Shown: positions 1-5,437, numbered from the stretch's first letter. The stretch is DNA of 5,857 nt from Flavobacteriaceae bacterium (GCA_002401105.1 NVSD01000035.1:16667-22523); one strand, 5' to 3'. The notes: generated by a model from the letters alone, not told the origin. Numbers and translations: made by a program.

Positions 1-1
1 G

Positions 2-238
2 GAATCTCAAAACCGCCTGTTCGGGAATTTTGATTTTAAAAGTACGCCTATCAGAGAACGGCGCTCATTTATTGTAAGCAATAACAATTTGCAATTCACC
101 CATCTTTTAAAATCTCGGTTTATTGATATGCGCCGATTAAACGGCCGTAACAAAACACACTACCCTATCCATAACAAGCACCCTTGCTTATTTTTTATCT
201 CACTCTTGTTTTTCCCGTTCTTAATTAACTGTAAATAA
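2..238 (+). other. open reading frame cut by the window start, doubtful gene
   Basis: A frame is open from the first bases to a TAA at 236-238, 78 codons with no start inside the window. I do not recognise the product. Its middle is basic (RERRSF, MRRLNGRN) and its end is hydrophobic. The last 22 or so codons run into repeat copy A, which is non-coding in the other copies, so at least the C-terminal part is probably not an original protein end. It may be a gene tail fused to the repeat by recombination, or a chance open frame in a locally less AT-rich stretch. I found no usable reverse-strand frame here. Nothing else in 1-170 is supported. Confidence 0.2.
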
Positions 239-253
239 TGAAGTTTAACAAGT

Positions 254-281
254 GAGTATACTCTTATTATTGCTACTTTTG
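254..281 (+). promoter_or_regulatory. promoter with palindromic upstream element, copy A
   Basis: TACTTTTG at 274-281 fits the Bacteroidota -7 consensus TAnnTTTG exactly. Transcription should start a few bases downstream, around 285-290. No good -33 TTTG lies at the usual distance. The region instead holds the perfect 10-bp palindrome GAGTATACTC (254-263), ten bases before the -7 box, which is a plausible operator. The same palindrome at the same distance occurs in copy D (5594-5603). This promoter should drive the hydrolase and probably the lipoprotein gene. Confidence 0.65.
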
Positions 282-386
282 GAAGGCGAGGTGCAATTAT
301 TTGACCTTGTATAAACATAAATTAATAAGGCCCCTGTATTGTAGACATACCGTCATATTTTGGTTTCTATTGTGGATATATGGGTG
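282..386 (+). promoter_or_regulatory. conserved structured 5' leader, copy A
   Basis: This leader lies between the promoter and the cargo. It opens with a hairpin: CGAGGT (287-292) pairs with ACCTTG (304-309), with one G-U pair. The conserved string ACCGTCAT...GGTTTCTATTGTGGATATA (349-380) follows. The predicted 5' UTR to the TTG start at 415 is about 125 nt. Its conservation exceeds that of the spacer upstream of the promoter, which suggests that the RNA, or the DNA as a recombination site, matters. Confidence 0.5.
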
Positions 387-414
387 TTAGGCAATATTAA
401 AAGACGCAGCTAGA

Positions 415-1299
415 TTGAAAAAAACTGAGCAACATATAATCTTAAAAGACAACAGAAAGTTAGGATTTGCAGAGTATGGAAATACTGAAGGATTCCCTAT
501 TATTTACTGTCATGGATCTCAAAGTTCCAGATTAGAAATGCATTATGATATGTCATTTGCTATTGAGAACGATTTAAGAATAATTACAATTGATAGACCA
601 GGACATGGGATCTCGGATTTCAACCCAGAAGGCTCTATACTTAGTTTTGCAAAAGATGTTAATCAATTAACTGAGTATTTAGAACTTGACAAGTTCTCTG
701 TTGCAGGAATGTCAGCAGGTTCACCTTTTGCCCTAGGAATATCTTATTTGTTCCCTGAAAATATTTACAAAACATCCATAATTAGTGGGTTTGCACCTTT
801 TAATAAAGAGAGTAAGAAATGCCTTTCAAAAGATGTAAAAATGATGCTTAATCTTGCTAAAACATTTCCTTTTTTATTGAAAATGCTGCTGAAAATTCAA
901 GTTAAGCAATTGAACAAAAATCCTAAAAAAGCTCTCAAAGGTTTTTTGAAAATCATGGGGCAGCCAGATCAAGAGATTCTAAAAAATCATTCAGTGATGG
1001 AAGTCATTGAAAATATGTTTACGGAAGCGTTTAGAAATGGAAGTAAAGGAGTTGCTTATGAGATTTCTAATTTATTAGTAAGAGAATGGGACTTTAAATT
1101 AGATGAAATTCGAGTGCCTGTAACATTTTGGCAGGGAGAAAAAGATAATAATGTTCCTTATGAATGGGCGGAACTAATGAATAATGAAATTAATAATTCA
1201 AAACTGAAAAAATATCCAGAAGAAGGGCACTTGATCATATTTCAACATGCTGAAGAAATATTTACAGACCTAAAAAAAACATTATCTAACAAAGTATAA
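415..1299 (+). CDS. alpha/beta-hydrolase fold protein
   Basis: This is a 294-residue protein with the full core of a single-domain, soluble alpha/beta hydrolase. It has an oxyanion-hole HG at residues 33-34, DRPGHG at 60-65, the nucleophile elbow G-M-S-A-G with Ser100, a helical cap between about 130 and 215, Asp244 in GEKDNNVP, and His272 in EEGHL. Ser100-Asp244-His272 is the probable catalytic triad, so it is likely an active hydrolase. Family knowledge does not give the substrate, as esterases, lactonases and other enzymes share this core. No signal peptide is seen, so it is probably cytoplasmic. The start is TTG at 415: the frame is closed by TAG at 388, no ATG lies between, and the first internal ATG (codon 42) would remove the HG motif. 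No clear Shine-Dalgarno site precedes it. The gene follows repeat copy A, and its stop lies inside a strong inverted repeat. Confidence 0.9.
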   Translation: MKKTEQHIILKDNRKLGFAEYGNTEGFPIIYCHGSQSSRLEMHYDMSFAIENDLRIITIDRPGHGISDFNPEGSILSFAKDVNQLTEYLELDKFSVAGMSAGSPFALGISYLFPENIYKTSIISGFAPFNKESKKCLSKDVKMMLNLAKTFPFLLKMLLKIQVKQLNKNPKKALKGFLKIMGQPDQEILKNHSVMEVIENMFTEAFRNGSKGVAYEISNLLVREWDFKLDEIRVPVTFWQGEKDNNVPYEWAELMNNEINNSKLKKYPEEGHLIIFQHAEEIFTDLKKTLSNKV

Positions 1300-1330
1300 A
1301 CGGCATTAAATCATCCGTTTATACTTAGCG
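1284..1330 (+). repeat. 12-bp inverted repeat over the hydrolase stop, possible attC-like site
   Basis: The arms AAGTATAAACGG (1292-1303) and CCGTTTATACTT (1315-1326) are perfect complements around an 11-nt loop, and the TAA stop of the hydrolase lies in the left arm. No T-tract follows, so it is a poor intrinsic terminator for either strand. ATCTAAC (1284-1290) just before it fits the integron attC R'' core RYYYAAC. The right side has CTTAGCG (1324-1330) where GTTRRRY would be expected, so that core has at least one mismatch. It could be a cassette junction between hydrolase and lipoprotein, or an mRNA 3'-end stabilising or partly terminating hairpin. Confidence 0.4.
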
Positions 1331-1356
1331 CTGCCCACAATATAAAAAAACGAGAT

Positions 1357-2004
1357 ATGAAAAAAATTGCTATTCTAATTTTGATTACAATTACAAGTTT
1401 AAGTTGTAACAAAACTGACAAAAAGATTGAGTACACAAATAACTTAAAAAATTGCTTTTCAGAGAATGAAATTGAGATTCTAAATGAGGCTTGTACCCTA
1501 TTTGAATCTAAATTAAATGAACATTACCCAAAAGAGTCAATCGGAATTAAATACAAACTTTATCTTAAAGACATAAGTTCATTAAATGAGCCAATAGATT
1601 TAATGAGAAATTCACCTAATGATTTTTCGGTTAAATTAAGAAATTCTAGTGTTTTTGATAAAATTTGGGTTAAATATTCCGAGATTTATTATGAGGATGA
1701 TTCACAAGAAGTACAAGCCATAACCAATTCCTCTCATATGGAAAATAAGACAGATTATGAGCCTAAAGATTTTTATGTAATTAATCCAAAAGGAGCATAT
1801 TTTGATTGTCTTATAAATAACCAAAAGAATGAATATATCAATGAATATTTAATTGCAATAAGAGATATTTTAGATATTAGTCCAAATATTTTAGCTAGTG
1901 GATTTTATGAATCAATACCAGACAAGGATTACGATGACAAAACTGTAAGACTGATTATTGCAATGAATTTGTATTATGAGATTCAATTAATGATTAATGA
2001 CTAA
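1357..2004 (+). CDS. small lipoprotein of unknown function
   Basis: This is a 215-residue protein that I do not recognise. It starts with a lysine-rich n-region (MKK), a hydrophobic stretch of about 11 residues, and a lipobox-like S-L-S-C at 14-17, so Cys17 is the likely lipidated residue after signal peptidase II cleavage. The -3 position is Ser rather than the usual Leu, which is tolerated but off-consensus. The residues after Cys17 (NKTDKK) lack the acidic cluster often linked to surface export in Bacteroidota, so an inward-facing lipoprotein is more likely. The mature part is rich in Asn, Asp, Glu and Lys, with no cysteines forming a pattern and no repeats. The ATG at 1357 is preceded by an A-rich tract. 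No promoter is visible in the 57-nt gap after the hydrolase, so co-transcription from copy A is likely unless the hairpin stops it. The stop is followed within 6 nt by repeat copy B. Confidence 0.75.
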   Translation: MKKIAILILITITSLSCNKTDKKIEYTNNLKNCFSENEIEILNEACTLFESKLNEHYPKESIGIKYKLYLKDISSLNEPIDLMRNSPNDFSVKLRNSSVFDKIWVKYSEIYYEDDSQEVQAITNSSHMENKTDYEPKDFYVINPKGAYFDCLINNQKNEYINEYLIAIRDILDISPNILASGFYESIPDKDYDDKTVRLIIAMNLYYEIQLMIND

Positions 2005-2010
2005 GTGCTT

Positions 2011-2088
2011 GTTGATTCTGTGGCAGTGCCTGAAACAAGAACCTGGTTCGGTAGAAATATTAGTTCAATATTCAGGAAAAAAGAATAA
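2011..2088 (+). pseudogene. 26-codon orphan gene tail in copy B
   Basis: These 78 bases match the last 26 codons of the broken gene at 5243-5437 in 74 of 78 positions. Three of the four differences are at third codon positions, and the only residue change is Ala/Thr (VAV against VTV). The encoded end is PETRTWFGRNISSIFRKKE-stop. Similarity to the other copy starts abruptly at GTTGATTCTG (2011), 6 nt after the lipoprotein stop, which marks a recombination boundary. The fragment is in frame with the lipoprotein gene but separated from it by the TAA at 2002-2004, so it is not translated unless that stop is read through. The parent protein is not recognised. Confidence 0.7.
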
Positions 2089-2114
2089 CACATAAATATT
2101 TTTTGACACTAAAG

Positions 2115-2146
2115 GACCTGTTCAACTATGAATGGGTCTTTTTTTT
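2115..2146 (+). terminator. intrinsic terminator, copy B
   Basis: Arm GACCTGTTCA (2115-2124), loop ACTA, and arm TGAATGGGTC (2129-2138) form a continuous 10-bp RNA stem with two adjacent G-U wobbles, followed by eight T (2139-2146). The wobbles pair only in the + strand transcript; the antisense RNA would have two A-C mismatches. It should end transcription from the hydrolase-lipoprotein unit. Confidence 0.85.
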
Positions 2147-2229
2147 ATAATGTATTGCGTATTAGCGAGTATCCTTACTGACTCTTTTAACCGTACGGAC
2201 TATTAAACACCCCCTAAACAACTGTAAAT

Positions 2230-2275
2230 AAGGGGTTTTACCCCTTTACACAAAGCTTTTTTTTATATACCTTTG
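2230..2275 (+). promoter_or_regulatory. promoter of the outer-membrane protein gene, copy B
   Basis: TACCTTTG at 2268-2275 fits TAnnTTTG. Upstream lies a different dyad from those in copies A and D: AAGGGGT (2230-2236) and ACCCCTT (2240-2246) around TTT. This could be an operator or a DNA hairpin; it sits farther from the -7 box than the palindrome of copies A and D. No clear -33 box is seen. Confidence 0.6.
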
Positions 2276-2387
2276 GAAGGTGAAGTACTTTATTTGACCT
2301 TGTTTAAAAATAAATTGATAACCGTCCTATATCGTAGACATAATGGATATACCGTCATGTTTTGGTTTCTATTGTGGATATATAGAT
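2276..2387 (+). promoter_or_regulatory. conserved 5' leader, copy B
   Basis: This corresponds to the leader of copy A. The 5' hairpin is weaker here: TGAAGT (2281-2286) opposite ACCTTG (2297-2302) leaves one A-C mismatch and two wobbles. It has an insertion of about 9 nt (near 2343-2351) before ACCGTCATG. The second conserved block (2350-2382) is intact, and ATATACC can pair with GGATATAT around it if one A is bulged. Confidence 0.45.
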
Positions 2388-2422
2388 GGTTATCACAAAT
2401 ATAAACCAACTAAATAACAATT

Positions 2423-3226
2423 ATGAAATCAAATCAATTATTTTTATTGTTTTTTTTAATTGCTTTTTCCATTTACGGGCAAGGTGACGAAAGAGATGGA
2501 AGAGACGGAAGTCATGTATTTAAGTATCCTATCACATTAACGGAATGTGATAGAATGGGAAATGAAATTTTGCAACGTGATCCTCTTGTGGAAACAATGG
2601 AAATGGGGTGGAAATTCGCTATTACTCTTGTCACCACCAAAGATTTTGTAATCCATATTTACAAATTCCCAAAGAAAAGATCTGGATATGAAATTCAGAA
2701 TAAAAAAACTTTTAGAACAGAACACGGAACATCAATATTCTATAAGATTTCCAAAGAACAATATGAAGACAGTGCTGAAAGGGCAATAGCCACAAAGGCA
2801 TTTGTTGTAGGGGCTTCAACCAGTTTATTAAAAATACGTTTTGGGAACGGTAAAGATGGAGATGATGCCATTTATTCAGAATTTGGAAACGATTTCAATC
2901 TAGGAATTACCGCAGGCGTAAGACTTAGTGGCTTTAAAATGAAAGACTTCTCTTTATCATTAGTCGGAGGAATTGGCTATACAGCTATTAAAGTAACCCC
3001 CCAAACAACAAACAATTTCATATTAACGGAATCAACACAAAGTTCTATTACTTTAAACGGAGGGTTTATTGTTGAAATTGAAAAGTTTCAGTTTAGCCTT
3101 TTTATGGGAATTGATACCATGTCTGGAGAAATTGGTAGAAACTGGATTCATAGAAACAGACCTTGGCTAGGAATAGGTTTCGGGTACGAGATTTTTAAAC
3201 CTAAAGAAAAAGAGAAAAACAGTTAA
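2423..3226 (+). CDS. exported protein, probable outer-membrane beta-barrel
   Basis: This is a 267-residue protein with a clear Sec signal peptide: MKSNQ, then a Leu/Phe-rich core, then SIYGQ with cleavage probably near residue 19-20, a common flavobacterial pattern. Residues 20-120 form a polar region of unknown fold that begins with a Gly/Asp/Arg-rich stretch. From about 125 to 258 the sequence alternates hydrophobic and polar residues in strand-like segments with glycines and aromatics (LGITAGVRL, FSLSLVGGIGY, SSITLNGGFIVEI, FQFSLFMGID, PWLGIGFGYEIF), as in small outer-membrane barrels of Bacteroidota. The last strand is followed by a lysine-rich tail, so it does not end on the usual terminal aromatic. 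The role is unknown. The ATG at 2423 follows an A-rich leader. It is a single-gene unit behind copy B, ended by a hairpin and then the copy C terminator. Confidence 0.75.
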   Translation: MKSNQLFLLFFLIAFSIYGQGDERDGRDGSHVFKYPITLTECDRMGNEILQRDPLVETMEMGWKFAITLVTTKDFVIHIYKFPKKRSGYEIQNKKTFRTEHGTSIFYKISKEQYEDSAERAIATKAFVVGASTSLLKIRFGNGKDGDDAIYSEFGNDFNLGITAGVRLSGFKMKDFSLSLVGGIGYTAIKVTPQTTNNFILTESTQSSITLNGGFIVEIEKFQFSLFMGIDTMSGEIGRNWIHRNRPWLGIGFGYEIFKPKEKEKNS

Positions 3227-3236
3227 ATCACTCTCA

Positions 3237-3258
3237 AACCACTCCTAACCGAGTGGTT
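3237..3258 (+). repeat. hairpin just after the outer-membrane protein gene
   Basis: AACCACTC (3237-3244) and GAGTGGTT (3251-3258) form a perfect 8-bp stem with a 6-nt loop, 10 nt after the stop. The following bases are ATTACAAAAC, with no T-tract, so it is weak as an intrinsic terminator. It may protect the mRNA 3' end or be the cargo's own end before the repeat boundary near 3284. Confidence 0.5.
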
Positions 3259-3295
3259 ATTACAAAACAATAAACGCTTACACTATACACTAAAG

Positions 3296-3327
3296 GACCT
3301 GTTCAACTATGAATGGGTCTTATTTTT
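3296..3327 (+). terminator. intrinsic terminator, copy C
   Basis: The stem and ACTA loop are the same as in copy B (GACCTGTTCA at 3296-3305, TGAATGGGTC at 3310-3319). The T-tract is interrupted by one A (TTATTTTT), so it may be less efficient. It should end the outer-membrane protein transcript. Confidence 0.8.
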
Positions 3328-3421
3328 ATAACGTATTGCGTATTAACGAGTGTCCTTGCTGACACTTTGAATCTTACCGATTTTCCCTGTTCTTAACTCC
3401 CTGTAAATAAAAGATATTAAC

Positions 3422-3453
3422 TTGTGCGCATAACCCTAATTTATGTATTTTTG
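3422..3453 (+). promoter_or_regulatory. promoter of the DUF4062 unit, copy C
   Basis: TATTTTTG at 3446-3453 fits TAnnTTTG, and TTG at 3422-3424 lies 21 bp upstream, an acceptable -33 element. This is the most conventional of the four promoters. The TTG overlaps a dyad, TTGTGCGCATAA, around TGCGCA. Confidence 0.65.
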
Positions 3454-3541
3454 GAAGGCGAGGTGCTTTATTTGACCTTGTTTAAATATAAATTAATAAG
3501 GCCCTTATAGTGTAGATTACATTGAATTACCGTCATGTTTT
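3454..3541 (+). promoter_or_regulatory. conserved 5' leader, copy C, shortened
   Basis: The 5' hairpin CGAGGT (3459-3464) with ACCTTG (3475-3480) is as in copy A. The leader keeps ACCGTCATG but lacks the downstream block. The rest of the roughly 130-nt 5' UTR (3542-3591) is cargo-specific. Confidence 0.45.
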
Positions 3542-3591
3542 AATGAAAACTTCGGTTATACAGAGAGCAACAATTTAAGAAAATATTCAAA

Positions 3592-4602
3592 ATGGAAAGA
3601 AAGCATCAAGTATTTGTTTCTTCAACTTATAAAGATTTAATCGAAGAAAGACAGAATGTTATACATGCTCTTTTGGAACTTGATTGCATTCCTGCAGGAA
3701 TGGAATTATTTCCAGCAACGGATGAAGATGCTTGGACATTAATAAAGGAAGTTATTGATAACTCAGATTATTATCTTCTTATAATAGCTGGGAAATATGG
3801 TAGCACCAACACCAAAGGAGTAAGTTATACTGAAATGGAGTATGATTATGCAATAAGTATTAACAAACCAATAATGTGTTTTTTGCACAAAGATATAGGA
3901 AATTTAGCCACTAATAAAACTGAGAAAAAAGAAGAATTACAAAGAAAACTTGAAGAATTCACAAAAAAAGCACAGGCAAAACACTGTAACTTTTGGGTTA
4001 ATTCAGAAGATCTTGGAGGCAAAGTTTCAAGAAGTCTAGTTCAACTTAAAAAGAAACACCCTTCTGATGGGTGGATTCCTGGAAAATATGCAGCTGATGA
4101 AAAATTATTTAGACGACTAGAGGAACTTAGATCCAAAATTTTAGAACTCGAAAACGAAAAAAAATCAATAAATATTGAACCTCCAGAAGGTACAAAAAGA
4201 CTTGCTCAAGGTCCAGAAACCTACTCTCAACCATGCTCTCTAAATGATAAGAATCAGAAAAATAAAGATATAGCTTTAGAAGCAAGTTGGGATAAAATAT
4301 TTTCTTATTCAGGTTCAGCAATGATTGGAGAATGCACTGAAGAAGAGTTTCGGGACAAAATTCAACTTGTGTATTGGCATTCTGTTCCTGCAAAGTATAA
4401 AAAACAAAATTCACATGATGATATAGTTATTTATACAGTAGTTTTTGATGCGATTAAAATTCAACTTCAGGCTTTAGGGCTAATTACATATGGAAACAAA
4501 AAAAGGACTGTTTCAGATAAAAATACGTATTGGAAGTTAACACCTTACGGTGAAAAATATTTATTAAAGATTAGTGCAATTGAGTCAGACCCACTCTTTT
4601 AA
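3592..4602 (+). CDS. DUF4062 domain protein, candidate defence or signalling protein
   Basis: This 336-residue protein has an N-terminal DUF4062 domain at about 5-100. The hallmarks are VFVSSTYKDLIEER (7-20), the long helix to residue 30, GMELFPA (36-42), the I-x-x-S-DYYLLIIAGKYGS strand-loop (55-71) and G-VSYTEMEYDYA (76-87), whose glutamates Glu81 and Glu83 may be functional. It matches the usual start of the family, which supports the ATG at 3592. A helical linker (105-165) and a short coiled coil (about 165-192) follow. After a polar stretch comes a C-terminal domain (about 230-336) of winged-helix-like appearance. DUF4062 is often the N-terminal domain of STAND or NACHT ATPases and repeat proteins in prokaryotic conflict systems, and I recall it as TIR-like, though I cannot verify this. 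No P-loop ATPase is present here. Defence is an inference from family and context. The downstream small gene is probably in the same operon. Confidence 0.8.
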   Translation: MERKHQVFVSSTYKDLIEERQNVIHALLELDCIPAGMELFPATDEDAWTLIKEVIDNSDYYLLIIAGKYGSTNTKGVSYTEMEYDYAISINKPIMCFLHKDIGNLATNKTEKKEELQRKLEEFTKKAQAKHCNFWVNSEDLGGKVSRSLVQLKKKHPSDGWIPGKYAADEKLFRRLEELRSKILELENEKKSINIEPPEGTKRLAQGPETYSQPCSLNDKNQKNKDIALEASWDKIFSYSGSAMIGECTEEEFRDKIQLVYWHSVPAKYKKQNSHDDIVIYTVVFDAIKIQLQALGLITYGNKKRTVSDKNTYWKLTPYGEKYLLKISAIESDPLF

Positions 4603-4613
4603 AACAAAATAAT

Positions 4614-4901
4614 ATGAAAAATGAAAAACGTAAAGAAGTCTTTAACATTTTAAACAAAGGAACCCATTTTAAAACTGGAAAATTTAGCACTGGAAAATTC
4701 TTTGATTTTGAAATAACTGACAATGATAATTCAGATAAAAACACTGTTGAATTTGAAGATATTGAACAAATAAATGAAATATTTAAAAAAACATTGAAAG
4801 AGTCAGAATTAGTTAAACTAAACGAGAAAATTGATACTGAATCTAAACTGAAAAATGTGGACATTTACAAAAGTTTTAAGATTAAATTTCTTCTGAATTA
4901 A
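4614..4901 (+). CDS. small hypothetical protein, partner of the DUF4062 gene
   Basis: A 95-residue, lysine- and glutamate-rich protein that I do not recognise. It begins 11 nt after the DUF4062 stop, with no promoter between, so the two are probably one operon. A short repeat-like stretch (KTGKFSTGKF, about 20-29) comes before an acidic middle (DNDNSDKN), then a helix-prone half with alternating Lys and Glu. There is no signal peptide or membrane segment. A larger overlapping frame lies on the opposite strand, but the tight spacing, coding-like amphipathic pattern and A-rich start context favour this strand. A regulator, inhibitor or accessory factor of the DUF4062 protein is possible but unproven; a degraded remnant is also possible. 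Confidence 0.6.
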   Translation: MKNEKRKEVFNILNKGTHFKTGKFSTGKFFDFEITDNDNSDKNTVEFEDIEQINEIFKKTLKESELVKLNEKIDTESKLKNVDIYKSFKIKFLLN

Positions 4902-4907
4902 ATAAAG

Positions 4908-4934
4908 CTGACAACACTGTATGTAGTGTTTCAG
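4908..4934 (+). repeat. hairpin after the DUF4062 operon
   Basis: CTGA (4908-4911), a bulged C, and AACACT (4913-4918) pair with AGTGTT (4925-4930) and TCAG (4931-4934) around a 6-nt loop. It begins 6 nt after the stop of the small gene. No T-tract follows, so mRNA 3'-end stabilisation or factor-aided termination is as likely as intrinsic termination. Confidence 0.5.
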
Positions 4935-4978
4935 GCGATTAGAGGTTTACTAAAGTTCGGTGCTATTTACAAAGTCCG

Positions 4979-4996
4979 CCAAATCATTTGATTTGG
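4979..4996. repeat. short perfect inverted repeat
   Basis: CCAAATC (4979-4985) and GATTTGG (4990-4996) surround ATTT. It could be a weak hairpin or a protein-binding dyad. There is no T-tract on either side. Confidence 0.35.
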
Positions 4997-5020
4997 AATT
5001 AGAATAAAAAAATAAAAAGC

Positions 5021-5079
5021 TTTGGCTAAATACTAACTCTAAGTTGCGTGCTCTTTATACCACACTACGTTAGGCCAAA
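5021..5079. repeat. candidate attC-like recombination site
   Basis: TTTGGCTAA (5021-5029) pairs with TTAGGCCAAA (5070-5079), with nine base pairs and one extrahelical G on the right. The right side contains GTTAGGC (5069-5075), a full match to the integron core GTTRRRY. The span (59 nt) is within the known attC range, and extrahelical bases are normal for attC sites. Against this, the left core is not a proper RYYYAAC and the inner arms pair poorly. GTTAGGC also occurs at the start of the hydrolase cargo (386-392). Confidence 0.35.
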
Positions 5080-5111
5080 CCCCGCTACCGCACGTATAAC
5101 CGCAACGCTAC

Positions 5112-5130
5112 CGCACGATTTTATCGTGTG
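5112..5130. repeat. REP-like palindrome, left copy
   Basis: CGCACGAT (5112-5119) and ATCGTGTG (5123-5130) form an 8-bp stem with a TTT loop and one wobble. It is preceded by a 12-base direct repeat (5083-5094, 5106-5117) that overlaps its left arm. It is GC-rich compared with its surroundings, as REP elements often are. Confidence 0.5.
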
Positions 5131-5242
5131 TCGGCCACGAGTAAGCCGTACAACATTAAGGAATAAGTAAGGTCTGTTGATTGTACAGGAGAAATTGGAT
5201 TATTAAAAATATAATTAATCATAGGGGTATAAGCTAGGGTGA

Positions 5243-5437
5243 CCACACGATACAATCGTGCGTGAGCGGAAAAAACTAAAACGAGGTTCCAGTCTAGTTT
5301 TTTCTCCTGAGAGTAAAGCTGAACTAACCAAAATTGACACTTCACAGATTGGTTTTGTAGTTGATTCTGTGACGGTGCCTGAAACAAGAACCTGGTTCGG
5401 TAGAAACATTAGTTCAATCTTCAGGAAAAAAGAATAA
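5243..5437 (+). pseudogene. 3' end of a broken gene, unknown family
   Basis: A 65-codon frame is open from just after a TGA (5240-5242) to TAA (5435-5437). The first six or seven codons are REP sequence, so real coding similarity probably begins later, around SLVFSPESKAEL. It ends VDSVTVPETRTWFGR...FRKKE. The last 26 codons reappear in copy B with mostly third-position changes, the best sign that this was once coding. No good start exists; GTG at 5258 lies inside the REP element. The family is not recognised. It appears to be a gene that lost its 5' part at the REP pair, with its tail carried along in the repeat module. An AAAAAACTA/TAGTTTTTT inverted repeat (5270-5278, 5295-5303) lies in its first part. 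Confidence 0.6.
5244..5262. repeat. REP-like palindrome, right copy, inverted
   Basis: These 19 bases equal the reverse complement of 5112-5130 at 18 positions. CACGAT (5246-5251) and ATCGTG (5255-5260) form its stem around ACA. Weaker similarity extends on the right (GTGAGCGG against GGTAGCG). The two copies form an inverted pair about 150 bp wide, like a BIME. The right copy touches the start of the broken gene tail. Confidence 0.5.

Larger units (their letters stand above)
170..386 (+). repeat. repeat module copy A (promoter-leader, no terminator)
   Basis: This is the first of four direct copies of a promoter-leader module. It aligns with the other copies from about 170 (ATAACAAG...CCTTGCT), through the CTGTAAATA block at 229-237 and the -7 box, to GGATATATGGGTGTT near 386. 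The terminator and gene tail seen in copy D are absent; unrelated sequence lies to the left. From TTCTTAATTA through the palindrome to the leader it is clearly closest to copy D, whereas copies B and C resemble each other more in the left part. That points to mosaic ancestry. Confidence 0.85.
2011..2387 (+). repeat. repeat module copy B (gene tail, terminator, promoter, leader)
   Basis: This is the second direct copy. It contains, in order, the orphan gene tail (2011-2088), the terminator (2115-2146), a spacer with TATTGCGTATTA shared with copy C, CTGTAAATA (2222-2230), the -7 box and the leader. It ends near GGATATATAGATGGTT, where the cargo-specific sequence begins. Its core promoter region is the most divergent of the four: the stretch between CTGTAAATA and the -7 box has its own sequence, but the length is kept (46 against 45 bases). 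Confidence 0.85.
3284..3541 (+). repeat. repeat module copy C (terminator, promoter, leader)
   Basis: This is the third direct copy. Its left edge is near 3284, where ACACTAAAGGACCTG matches copy B; the gene tail of B and D is missing. It shares TATTGCGTATTA, CGAGTG.CCTT and CTGTAAATA with copy B or A, then the -7 box and the leader. Its right edge is earlier than in A, B and D: similarity stops after ACCGTCATGTTTT (about 3541), so the GGTTTCTATTGTGGATATA block is replaced by cargo sequence. Confidence 0.85.
4902..5242. other. gap with no intact gene, rich in hairpins and repeat elements
   Basis: No frame here looks coding. Two hairpins lie after the small gene, followed by an AT-rich stretch (4997-5020), the attC-like element (5021-5079), a locally GC-rich block with the 12-base direct repeat CGCTACCGCACG at 5083-5094 and 5106-5117, and a REP-like palindrome (5112-5130). 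The rest (5131-5240) has no feature I can name. Antisense frames overlapping the right end are treated as shadows of the gene tail. Confidence 0.6.

Noticed and set aside
2537..2725. 62-codon reverse-strand frame inside the outer-membrane protein gene
   Set aside because: It lies wholly within a clear + strand gene with a signal peptide, and it has no promoter or recognisable product.
4127..4414. 95-codon reverse-strand frame inside the DUF4062 gene
   Set aside because: It is antisense to a recognised family protein; its Leu/Phe/Ser-rich composition is what an antisense of Lys/Glu-rich coding gives.
4571..4864. 97-codon reverse-strand frame over the small gene
   Set aside because: Phe/Ser-rich antisense composition, and the + strand frame fits an operon with 11-nt spacing. 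Some doubt remains because both are similar in length.
4902..5242. A CRISPR array, tRNA, or group II intron in the gap
   Set aside because: There are no regularly spaced repeats beyond one 12-base pair, no tRNA-like arms with a CCA region, and no domain V-like hairpin or reverse transcriptase.
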